From Hyposmocoma kahamanoa (lineage: Eukaryota > Arthropoda > Insecta > Lepidoptera > Cosmopterigidae), in NCBI RefSeq assembly GCF_003589595.1, contig NW_020653333.1, forward strand, positions 1,646,611 to 1,710,610: a stretch of DNA of 64,000 bases, read 5' to 3'. This document shows positions 11,143-21,129 of this stretch, piece by piece; position 1 is the stretch's first letter, and each line of letters begins with the position of its first letter. A model generated the notes under the pieces. It saw only the letters and a program-made list of their open reading frames with translations, made no database searches and had not been told where the DNA came from. A program made the translations under genes and the position numbers.

Positions 11143-12074
11143 TTTCCTGTAATCTAATTATAATCCTTTTATATATATTTTTAAGACTTTAAAGGCCTAG
11201 AATATAGGAACGCATTCGTCTTGCATTAAAATAAATTAATGAAATTGAATAAACAATTTTTCTTCAAATAATAAGAGATAGTTGTGTTCTAAATAACGTG
11301 TGTAGCCTTTGCCGGTCGAGAAGTTCGAGTAATCGTACGGGTGTGACGTCATTTCGGTTCGGTTTCGAATACGACAATTCGAATCTAGCCGAATGGAATA
11401 ATTTTTTCTATGTTCGATCTTTGTAATAACAATTATAATGAAACTGAAATTGAATAAGATATTAATAACCAATTAGAGGAGGTTGTAGATCTCGTTCTGC
11501 CGATTCCACATAAGAGACTTACTCACTTTAGCTAAAAATGTCGTTTACTTTTTTTTCAGAATTGTACGGCTCATGACGAAGCCCCGATTTTTAAATTCGA
11601 TCTGTAACTTAATATAACTGAGGTCAAAGGCCACGCACCATCTTGTCTATGGGAAAAATATTAATTTTGTGCAGATTCGCTCTGGACCTTTTGGAGGGAA
11701 AAGTGTCGTTTTCATTTTGACTTTCAATTATTTTGTGAAATCTAGTTTAAAGTGGAATAGGATAGTGCTATTGTGCCATAATCGAAGATTAAAACGCGAA
11801 ATTATACGAATCTCGAACTAAAATACCCGTATCGGCCCGTTCTAAGGAATCCCGAGTCAATCCAAGCACGCCGCCTCAAATTGCCTATCCTCTTTGTGGC
11901 GGCCATATTTACAGAAAAACTTATTTTTATGTTTTCGGCTGAAGGATTTTGTTTCCATGGCCAGAAATAAATTAATAAAAAATAATTAATAATTAATTTT
12001 GTGCGCGCAAATTTGGTGAATTGTGAAAAAATAAAAAAGACTGTCCACAACAGTGTCCACACCAGTAGCGTACA

Positions 12075-12222
12075 TTTGTTTTTTTCAAACAAACCAAAGT
12101 TTCGGACCCTTTACAGGTCCCATGGTCCCGGTTGACAAAACAAATATACGCGATTTAAATCCGAATAAATAGTTTTATTTTCTATATGTAACAATTGCGA
12201 AAACCTAAGAACTCGATATAAA
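12075..12222. repeat. Rep-H copy 1
   Basis: Shares aaaacaaatatacgcgattt, aaatccg and atgtaacaattgcgaaaacc (then taagaactc) with 26035-26220, and a shorter match with 55470-55550 and 43422-43445 (aaagggcccgaaacgttggt). Confidence 0.7.
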
Positions 12223-12295
12223 AATTGTTGTGCTTTGTGCTTCAGTAGGCAATCGATACTCCGCCTAGTGTTAATTGCGATTGACTTTTTTTATA

Positions 12296-12528
12296 TTAAG
12301 GGACGGGACGAACGAGTGCCACTCAGAGCTTTAAATCACAAAGATCTCAGGATCACTGCCACTGCGCCCGTCACCCTGGGATACAAGTTCCATGTGCCTG
12401 TAATTTCCCCAGCACCTTTACCTTTCAAAACCGAAATACAGTAATGCTCCCATTATTCCTTGGCGCCAGAAATAGGTAAGGCAGTATTTTCATAGACGAA
12501 CTCTTTCACATGGCTCTACTGCTAGCAA
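12296..12528 (-). repeat. Rep-B copy
   Basis: Reverse copy from attaagggacgggacgaacg to aactctttcacatggctcta. Confidence 0.78.
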
Positions 12529-12529
12529 T

Positions 12530-13461
12530 TGATTGATGATTTCATACCTACTCATTTTTTCGAACTGTGGAGGGACGTTTTTGTTTTTGTAGGTGATTTT
12601 TTTATTTGTGGTTGCGTTCAGGGAAAATGAATAAATTTCCCTCGCAAAAGCATTTATTTACTATTTTGTATTTACAAAAGTACTTGCAGTTTCTGTCACT
12701 GTTCTTTTGAAGTAGATTTAAATAAACAAGAGCAAAACAAAAGATGTAGAACACAAAACACGCTCAATACAGAAGAAAATGTTTACTTTGTTAAAGGTGG
12801 AAAATTTCATCAACGGCCTGGATAGCTTATTCCTTTCGTCGAGGCTTTGGTGAGGTGAGCGAAAAGCTTCTTAGCGAGGAGTCCTTGTGAAAGAATTTGT
12901 ACAAAGTACTGTAATCGTTGACTACCAATTTATTATGAAAATTGGATTGGCCTGTACAGATAATTCAGGACATTTCTTTCTTTAGTATATAATAAGAACG
13001 AAAATGAATTAAAAATTTTATAGTATTGTATTATTCACGAACCTTTCTATACATTTGAATGTAAGTTGTGTACCCCTACCATTGACTTACAATTATAACC
13101 CCTACTCGTAAACACATTGTTTTTATTATTTTGTATTTTTCTCGTACAAAATGTGTATTTATACAAATCATTCTCATATTCAGAACAATCAACTATTTAT
13201 TTCGATTTTGCTATTACTTATTTTGAATTAACTAAAATAATGAAATTATACAATGTAAATTGCGTACCTTAACGAATATTTCAAATTTATTACAATAATG
13301 AAATTGTGAAAGTGAAGTTAATTTTTTAATTAAATCGTCTCAAGTAGGTTAGAAAAAGGTTTATGTCTAGCGATGAAAGCAAAACAAGACGTTGTTCATG
13401 ACTGTCGCCTTTTTACACTCTTTTTGCATTCATATAAAACTTTTTCTGACCAACTAAAGTC
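12530..13461. other. Unassigned AT-rich DNA
   Basis: Nothing recognisable except simple A/T runs; inferred intronic. Confidence 0.5.
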
Positions 13462-13469
13462 AATCCCGC

Positions 13470-14165
13470 ACGTGTGTATCGTTTGAGTGAGCACCCTCTT
13501 TAAAATGTCTTAGTCCTTTAGTAAAAGTTCTACAACAATTGTAGAAACCAATCTTTCTATTTGAAAAAAGATAGAACAAGAGAAAAATAATTTAATGTGT
13601 GCTCACTCAGTTCTCACAGTGGGCCAGTCAGATCTACAAAAGTATTAAGTTTACATATAATATTATTGTACTAGTTTTTAGTAAAAGTTTAGTTAAACTA
13701 TCATTTTTAATTACAGGTCGATTAGTGTCTTTTTAAGTATTTTACAAATACTTTCTTATGCTCACTCAATCCACACGTTTTTAAAAGGAACGATTTCTTA
13801 AGAACCAAATAAGTGAATTAAATTTCGTTTATGTCTAGATTTAGTAAAAGTTACATATGAATTTGTGAAATATAAAACAAACCACTAACGTGAAACGTTT
13901 TTGAATAATAATTATTTTTAAGTGTTCACTCAACCCTCCAATTTCTGAAAAGTAACAAACGTCCATAACTTTGGATTTGTACGTATTACAGAGATTATAA
14001 TTGGTAAGGTTTTAGTAGTAATTTACTACTAAATATCTGCCGTTTCAGATATCGTTCGTGTCGATATAGAAAGATTGGTTTCTACAATTGTTTTAGAACT
14101 TTTACTAAATGACTAATACATTTTAAACATTTTACAGAGAGTGCTCACTCAATCCATACACACGT
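13470..14165. mobile_element. 696-bp TIR element with 8-bp target duplication
   Basis: The first ten bases acgtgtgtat are exactly inverted at the end (atacacacgt). After a short mismatch, the inverted match continues through tgagtgagcac and the region reading taaaatgtcttagtcc, ctttagtaaaagttctaca and attgtagaaaccaatctttc (to about 13560, matching 14069-14158). The element is flanked by AATCCCGC at 13462-13469 and again at 14166-14173, a perfect 8-bp target duplication as made by hAT-type (or P-type) transposases. The interior repeats a motif pair (gctcactca, then tttagtaaaagtt about 60-90 bp later) at roughly 160-bp spacing. No transposase is encoded, so it is non-autonomous. Confidence 0.85.
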
Positions 14166-14694
14166 AATCCCGCGGCGATAAGTGTAGGGACTTTCTTAAA
14201 TTCATTCATGTGTAATCCGTTGGTTTCATGTTAATACATTTTAAAAAACATAGATGGCGTTAAAATGAATTGCATATTTACAACACGAAATAAGATATTG
14301 TTTTTCAAAATGCCGAAAAGTAATGCAGATGAAATAAGCTCCATTACTATTTGTTATACGTTGAAAGGATTGTAAAAATATTTTCTGGATATGGCTCTGT
14401 TCGCGTGGGTGCGCTGACGTATATGTCGCCAAATATCACGCACACGCCGAGTGACGAGTTATGGAAATGATGGTATGACATGCTCTCAATGAATGAGGAT
14501 TATTTGTGTTTATATATCAAGTCACAAAATGTTACGTGTGACGTATAGCGTACAGCGAGTGATTTGAGAATAAAAGTATTTCTCATATTATAAGGTTGGA
14601 CCTGAAATACGTTTGTAGTACAGAGACGTGTTTATTGTCCGATTTCCAGAATATTAATGACGAAATATATGAAATTAACTATTTCTGCCACCAA

Positions 14695-14920
14695 GCAGTA
14701 ATGTGAGCATTACTGTGTTTTGGTTTTGAAGGGCAAGGGTGCTGATGAAATTACAGGCACATGGGACTTGTCAACTTATGTCTCAGGGTGACGGGCGCAG
14801 TGGCAGTGACCCTCAAATAATTGCGATTTAAAGCTCTTAATGGCACTGCAACTGCTATAGACAGGCGTCTCGCTTACCATCAGGCGCACGACTTGTTCGT
14901 CCCGTTACTTGTATCATAAA
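14695..14920 (+). repeat. Rep-B copy
   Basis: Near-consensus copy from agcagtaatgtgagcattac to cttgtatcataaaa. Confidence 0.8.
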
Positions 14921-15179
14921 ACATAAGCTCTATAAATATAGTCACCTTATACTTAATTTCACGTTGACTCTATCTCAGTCTCACATCAGTTTGATACGGT
15001 AATATAGTATAATGCATCAGACAAACTCTAAAATCCCTAATAATAAACAAGTCCGGTATTGAGTGGATATTGGTTGCGGCATTCTGATCACGAAATACTA
15101 ATTTCATGTTTGGATGAGGCTATTTCAAGTGACCTAGAACTTGGTATTTGATTGACTAAAACTTAATTACGAACTTACG

Positions 15180-15600
15180 CTGTGGTTTAAGTGCTAAATA
15201 ATGTTTATTAATAACGAGGTACTCTGACAACTTTAAAATTATGCGTAATTATTATGAATGAGAAATCGTTGATGTGCACTCAAGTAATATTTATTAATAA
15301 CAATATTTTACTGTAACTTCAGTGCTGAGTGAGATTTACGAGTATTAATAACGAGATACTTTGACAACTCTAAAATGATGCATAATTAATGAGAAATCGT
15401 TGAAACGGACACAAGTAATATGTATTAGTAACTATCTTGGACTGTAGTTTAAAATGCTGAGTGATGTTTGTAAATAACGAGATACTTCGACAACTCTAAA
15501 ATGATGCATTCGTTGAAATGCGTTTAAGTAATATTTATTAATGATTTTGAACTTTAGCTTAATGACGAACAATGTTTATTAATAACGAGATACACGAGAA
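15180..15600. repeat. Degenerate minisatellite (137-, 126-, 108-bp units)
   Basis: The word ataacgag(g/a)tac recurs at about 15211, 15348, 15474 and 15582. Between occurrences, shared blocks appear in order: tctgacaactctaaaa, atgatgcat, gagaaatcgttga, aagtaatatttatt, gctgagtga. The unit shortens steadily by internal deletion. Confidence 0.85.
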
Positions 15601-15844
15601 ATCCGCGGGTAATAATAGGTCCACGATTCTACGAACATGTACCCACAAACCTGAAAACTGAATACCCGACTAGAACTCCTTTTATTGGATAATGAATTCT
15701 ACAGTGTCCATGAGTATCTTTTGAAACAATGTAATTTTGTTTTACTTCACTTCTTTGCATTTAGACAAGCAGGTACTACTACTTTATTTTATACTCATTA
15801 TTATTGTTTGTGTTAGTGATGACCATATTATTATCCCTTGACAT

Positions 15845-15848
<4 letters not shown>

Positions 15849-15875
<27 letters not shown>

Positions 15876-16077
15876 CGCACACACTCAACATAGCCCCGCA
15901 CTAGGGAAACCCTGTGTCGCGGGTGCCATGGACACACGAATAGACAACCACAAGTTATACCCAAACTCACGAGAGAAATAAATGTAGGCCATACAAATAT
16001 TTCTCCCGGCCCGGGAATCGAACCCGAGGACCTCTGCGTAGCAGTCCGGTATGGTAACCGTTCGGCCACGGAGGCAG
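15849..16077 (-). mobile_element. SINE-A copy 6 (full length)
   Basis: Complete with an (ATT)n tail of about nine units; head gcctccgtggccgaacggtt on the minus strand ends at 16077. Confidence 0.9.
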
Positions 16078-16274
16078 TTGAATTTGTTATTTATTTATTT
16101 ATTGATAATATGAAATAAATGACTCTATTCTATTCATGGAGACACTTTTAGTTGATTCTATGCTGAGTTACGGGCTGAGTTGTTTTGGTCGAACCTTTGA
16201 GTCATCATACCTCAGCGACGTAAATATACATACAAATAATCTCAATACAGAATACTAAAAAAACTGACTCAAAA

Positions 16275-16467
16275 GTGATTCATGCCTTAATTTGGCACTC
16301 TTAGAAGTGGAATATTTTCTTCAAATTTAAATGGGACTATTATTCTTTCCAACAAAAAAAAAGAATCGTCAAAATCGGTTCACAAGTTATCGCGTAACAT
16401 ACACAAAAAAAAAACATACAGACGAATTGAGAACCTCCTCCTTTGTTTGAAGTCGGTTTTTGGAATA
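16275..16467 (+). repeat. Rep-D (LINE 3' end) copy 1
   Basis: agaagtggaatattttcttc, aaatgggac, tcgtcaaaatcggttcaca, gaattgagaacctcctcctt and a final gaagtcggttt. This is a typical 5'-truncated LINE 3' UTR. Confidence 0.72.
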
Positions 16468-16995
16468 TTTAGTAAGTCGTAAAACCAAGTATAGTTGTAG
16501 GTGAGACTGTGATAAACTATTTACCTATTGTAAAATATTTCTTGTAAAAAAAAAAAGCAATATTTAGCCGCTATTGAAAACTATTACAAAACTTAAATTT
16601 AAAATTAACGTAACGAACAAGTATAATACTAGGCGAGACCGTAAAAACAAATATCATGGTAAAAGAACAAATAGAATTTCTTGCCAATGCTATTTAACAA
16701 ATTAGATTTTTTGACAGGCAGAGAATTATTCTTAAATTTAAATTAATACTTCTTGAAAGCACACTGGTTTTGATAAATGTACACATACTAAGGTGTACTA
16801 TAGATTTGTGATTATGAGTAACCACGCCAACAAACTGCTTTCGCAGTTTGTCGAGAAATTGTATTATGTTTCTTGTATGCTTTTTGTATGAAATAAATAA
16901 ATTTGATTGATTAGTACCTTATTATCGCAACAATAAATATTCCTTCACACTCGATCACTGTAATTACCATTAAAAAAATGAAAGAAAGAACTCAC

Positions 16996-17146
16996 CGTCC
17001 CTGTCGTAATGGCTCCACACTTCCATGAACTGATTCGCTGATAGCTTCTTCAGCTCTCTGGAGTCAGGATCTCGGAATTGCCTCATGAAGTTGGATGCTC
17101 TATCTAGATTTACCCTCTTGGCTGGCGATAATGAATCTATACTCAT
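16996..17146 (-). CDS. Cbp53E: Calbindin-32 homologue, first coding exon (partial gene)
   Basis: The minus strand has ATG at 17146-17144 in a favourable context (ACAAAATG) and an open frame of 50 codons plus one base, followed by a consensus donor GTGAGT at 16995-16990. The peptide starts MSIDSLSPAKR, and residues 20-34 (FMRQFRDPDSRELKK) and 35-50 (LSANQFMEVWSHYDRD) closely match my memory of the N-terminus of Drosophila calbindin-32 (Cbp53E), the insect relative of vertebrate calbindin, calretinin and secretagogin. Those proteins carry six EF-hands and act as cytosolic calcium buffers or sensors, mainly in neurons and muscle. The exon ends within the first EF-hand loop (Asp48, Asp50, then Gly split by the phase-1 intron), so the remaining five and a half EF-hands must lie further left on the minus strand. 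I found none of them in 1-16995, so the first intron is at least about 17 kb. No stop or frameshift is visible. The transcription start and any 5' UTR exon upstream (to the right) are not resolved. Confidence 0.86.
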
Positions 17147-17614
17147 TTTGTTTTTTTTTAAATATTGCGCGTTTTAAAAAAATAAACGTCAATTTTCGAA
17201 CTTGTGAAGTTTATTCCTAGCAATGTCTTGGGTACTAAATATTTTATTATTTTTAGGCAAAATAAATTTCGTGGTTTTATTTTGTACAAATATGAAAAAT
17301 CTACAATAATAATATTATATTGTTTTATTAATTAATGGTATGTTAAACAATTTGGCTTGGCTTATTGTCAGTTTGTGTAATTTGCTTTATTTAGTAAATA
17401 ATTTCTATTTATGTATTAATTTATTTATTTAGGTACGTATCTTTGCGTAAATTCGTTTCTGATTATTCTTCGGGTTTCTCATGTCATCTGTAACAAGAGG
17501 AAAATTCGTAAAAGACATATTTTATCATTCATAACAACATAAAACACGATTTTTGTTTCTGGACTATCAATATCATTTTCGAATGTAAAAATCTTAGAAT
17601 AATAACGCATAGAA

Positions 17615-17737
17615 ACCTAGCCCGCACACGCTAAGTGAGGCAAGTTAGAGGGTTCCAAACGCGTCCCAGGAGCGCGCGGGCTGTTAGTGCTCAAGGTCAT
17701 ATTGCACCGCGAACAGCTCCAAAATTTTTTGCTAAAA
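17615..17737. promoter_or_regulatory. CpG-richer stretch between two divergent exons
   Basis: This short interval holds several CpGs (for example around 17661-17684, cgcgtcc and agcgcgcggg) in otherwise very AT-rich DNA. It sits immediately upstream of the THAP-like exon and about 470 bp upstream of the calbindin ATG. A shared or bidirectional promoter is inference only; no TATA box or initiator is convincing. The edges agcccgca and gcgcgggct also form a weak inverted repeat, so a small mobile element is an alternative. Confidence 0.25.
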
Positions 17738-17812
17738 ATGACGAAATGTGCGGTAAATGGGTGTAAAAATACAACAGACAAACAAAATAGACACTAACAT
17801 CGCATTCCACAA
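17738..17812 (+). pseudogene. THAP zinc-finger first exon, broken by a 1-base frameshift
   Basis: ATG at 17738 opens 18 codons reading MTKCAVNGCKNTTDKQNR. This has the THAP C-x4-C signature (Cys4, Cys9) and the GCKN run typical of the N-terminus of this DNA-binding zinc finger. The frame then meets TAA at 17795. Dropping one base near 17792-17795 lets it continue as NIAFH plus AA, followed at 17813 by a perfect donor GTAAGT. Without the extra base the exon is 74 nt and ends after two bases of a Lys codon, which is the same phase as intron 1 of human THAP1 as I remember it (after c.71). It lies 590 bp from the calbindin start on the opposite strand, just downstream of a CpG-richer stretch. I could not find a second exon carrying the AVPF-type end of the domain. 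It may be a pseudogene, a P-element-type transposase relic, or a live gene with a one-base assembly error. Confidence 0.45.
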
Positions 17813-18379
17813 GTAAGTAATGCGTTTCAACTCATATTTTTATGTAAATATTCACTAAAACAGAAAAACAATTTCGCGGCAACAAGATACGAAAGTGTTG
17901 CAAAGTAACGAATTTTTTTTCTCCCCATTTTGCTATTCTGTATCAAAATAATTATATTACGTAAATTTTAGTGGTGCCTGTAATTTCGATTCATTTGCGC
18001 ATTTTGAACTAATATTTACTCGAATAAACATTAAATGTTTTCGTTAACTCCTGTAAGTGATTGGGACACTTAATTATTTTATAATACTTTTAACGGCTCT
18101 GCGTTCATGCTTTATTGAATAATTATTTATATTAATTTTATTTGAATTGGAGCACATATTGCAATAAATTTACAGTATATATTTGTTTCTACTATAGTGT
18201 TGGCACCACCAGTACAACTTTGATAGCTTATTATATGTCTTTCTTTTCGTAACTCAAGCGAAATATTTTATATTAAAATATTTTATTTTCTTAAAAGGGG
18301 AGCATTCTTAAGCGATTTTTTAATCTATTTTAACAGTTATTTTCTTTAATGTTTGCTTATGGCATTTTCGGTTTTAGGT

Positions 18380-18945
18380 TTCGAAAATGGCACTTATTTC
18401 TAAATCCAAGATGGCGGGCGCGATTTTTCGAATAATGGCAAGTTGGGTATCGTTTTCGAGATGTTTGGGAATGTTCAATACAAATATAGGACTCATTTCT
18501 AAATCCAAGATGGCAAACACGACAGTTCAAATAAAAGCAATATTCGTAATGAGCACCCCCAAATACCTCGAAAACGATACCCAACTTGCCATTATTTGAA
18601 AAATCGTGCCCGCCATCTTGGATTTACAAATAGTGCCATATTCGTAATGAGCACCCCCAAGTACCTCGAAAATGATACCCATATTGCATTTTTTTGAAAA
18701 ATCGTGCCCGCCATCTTGGATGTAGAAATGAGTGCCATATTCGTCATGAGCACCCCCAAGTACCTCGAAAATGATACCCATATTGCATTTATTTCAAAAC
18801 TCGTGTCCGCCATCTTGGATTTAGAAATGAGTGCCATATTCGTAATGTGCATCCCCAAATACCTCGAAAAGGATACCCATATAGCATATTTTGAAAAATC
18901 GTGTCCGCCATCTTGGATTTACAAATAAATGCTATATTCGTTTTT
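18380..18945. repeat. 99-bp tandem array with inverted left part
   Basis: gagcaccccc starts at 18551, 18649, 18748 and (diverged) 18847, giving 98-99-bp units containing cctcgaaaa, gatacccat, cgtgcccgccatcttgga and atgagtgccatattcgt. Left of about 18535 the same unit lies in reverse orientation (aatccaagatggcgggcgcg; gggtatcgttttcgag), so the array is a large imperfect palindrome. The unit is 33 codons long, which keeps a repeated peptide frame open on both strands. Confidence 0.9.
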
Positions 18946-19291
18946 CATCGACAAAACCGAGCATATCTGTAGGCACCTGATCGACAATGTCGGGCAAATC
19001 TGTAGGCACCTTTAACTTAATGATGAGTTAAGCAAGATACAATTTCCCCCCTTTTGAGTGAAATGTTATTCCATGGCATCATTATTTGTATATTTGTATG
19101 CGTGCTGACGAGCGTAAATACAAGTTGCATACGCCTACATGAATTTGGTTTTTGCCTCACTTGTGACAGTTCGTTTGATATGAAACTATCATTCTATGCG
19201 TTATTATTCTAAGGTAAAAATATGGAAAAACTTTCAAATTTTCGGGTTTCTTTTTATTTTAAGACAAAAAGGGAGCAAACAGTAATTTTAT

Positions 19292-19590
19292 TAGCAGTAG
19301 AGCTCCTTGAGAAAGAGTCCTCCAGGGAAGTACTGCCACCTTACCTAGGTCTGCCGCCACGCAGTAATGTGAACATTGTTGCGTTCCAGTTTCGAAGGGC
19401 AAAGGTGCTGGTGAAATTAAAGGCACATGGGACTTGTTAACTTTTTTCTCAGGGTGTCGGGCGCAGTGGCAGCGCTCCACAGATCTTTGTGACTTAGAGC
19501 TCTGAGTGGCACTGCAACTGTTATGGACAGACGTATCGCTTACCACCAGGCACACGACTCGTATGTCCCGTCACTTCGTAATACTTATAT
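19292..19590 (+). repeat. Rep-B copy (full)
   Basis: Long copy from agcagtagagctccttgaga to cgtcacttcgtaatac. Confidence 0.8.
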
Positions 19591-20064
19591 TTAAAAAAAA
19601 TATTTCACTCGTATATTTTGACGAAAATTAGAGAAATTTATCGCAAAGAACTTAGAAGTGTGTAGATTGGAGACATTATGTAAATAGTACCTACCTACTA
19701 TGTAGCAACTATATAAATTCCACTGGGACATCCGCAAAAGCAAAGTGTCAGGGGTACAGCTATATGTGATTAAAAACTTTTTTCGGAATTTAGTTTTAAT
19801 TTCTTAATATAAAACTCCTTTAGTGTGCAACTGATGTTATTTTATTAAAATTAGCGCGTAAATAGAAAACACTAGAAATAAAAAAGACAAGTGAGCTCGA
19901 TATTTTTTGAAAATGGAGAAAACGGCATTTCGAAAACTCCGTTTGTCATCTGCAATTGTCAAATTCACTGTAAAAAAAAACTATTGTTTTATCGATTTGC
20001 ATTAAATTTGAAATCTTAGATTTCAGCCATCAGTCAGTCAGGCTGAAACATTAGGGCACATTTA

Positions 20065-20225
20065 AGGACTATCCACACACATCATGACCGTGCCCGGGAC
20101 GTGGACGGGGCGTGCTAGTTTGTATGAACTGCTGACCCGTCCCGGCGTCGACCCGGACACGGATATGTGTGAACGAGTTCATACAAAAAGTTCTCGGGCA
20201 CGTCCCGGATATGTGTGAATAGACC
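20065..20225. repeat. GC-rich imperfect inverted repeat
   Basis: gtgcccgggacgtgg near the left end is partly inverted as cgggcacgtcccgg at the right, with atccacacacat / atatgtgtgaat outside. Also ttcatac-type words flank the centre. It looks like a small TIR element; boundaries are unsure. Confidence 0.45.
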
Positions 20226-20430
20226 TTTATTCCACCCGAATATCATCGCGCTCATCGTTGCCGCCGCGCAGGGACTGCGTGCGATAACTGTCATGGCAAA
20301 GTACGCTCTATTTACTTAGCTGTTACGTTTTAACTTCAAAATTTGATTCAGATGAATTTAAATGTTGTTGCCTAGTAAATAGGATTCAGATTCGCTATTA
20401 ATGATGGCGTGGTAACTGGGCGGTCACCTC
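20226..20430. repeat. Rep-E copy 1
   Basis: Shares aactgtcatggcaaagtacg, ctctatttacttagct, gaatttaaatgttgttgc and gattcagattcgc with 40590-40815, with GC-rich edges (tcgcggcgaccgcgcg). Confidence 0.68.
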
Positions 20431-21129
20431 GCGGCGACCGCGCGAAAACTTTTTCCTCGTGTTACTGGACGCTTAGAGGATGGGAAAAAAAATATAGGAA
20501 TACCTAGTCTAAGACTAAAACAGAGGCTCGTTTGTCAGTTTGACCATATTTTGTTTTTTGACGGGTTGAAGAAGTTGGAATATGGCTGGTCAAGGCGTAT
20601 AGAGTTAAAAGGAGATTGATTATACGTAGAAAAATAAACAATAATAAAAAAAAATGGTTTTTTTTTCTTTCACCAAATCAAACCTATGGGAAATTTAGGT
20701 CAGTTACGGACCAAAAATCTGTAACTTTTTTGTTTTTTGAGACAAATGGATGGAACCTTTCAATTTTTTATTATATATAGTGGGAATTACGACGCTTTTA
20801 AATGCATATACATTTTTATTTAACTACCCGTAATTGAGAGACAAATAATGTGCAAAATCATAAATCTCTCTGTGGTAAATACAACATAATATTTATTTTT
20901 TTTTAAATGGAAAAATGGAAATGCCATGTTACGGTAATTCTTTATTCATAAAATAAATTAAATGTAATTATAAATTTTACTTAAAATTATATAAAATAAA
21001 AAATAAAAATACGAGATAAGAAAAAAAAATGAAAGCATATTTGTTATTATTTCGGATATATGTTTTAGACTCTAGCCTCTCTCTTCTATCATGGCCTATT
21101 ATTACTGTAATATAATATCTTTTTCAGAA

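Noticed and set aside
18380..18945. CRISPR-like or repeat-protein interpretation of the 99-bp array
   Set aside because: Units are near-identical throughout without spacers, partly inverted, in eukaryotic DNA, with no adjoining exon signals.
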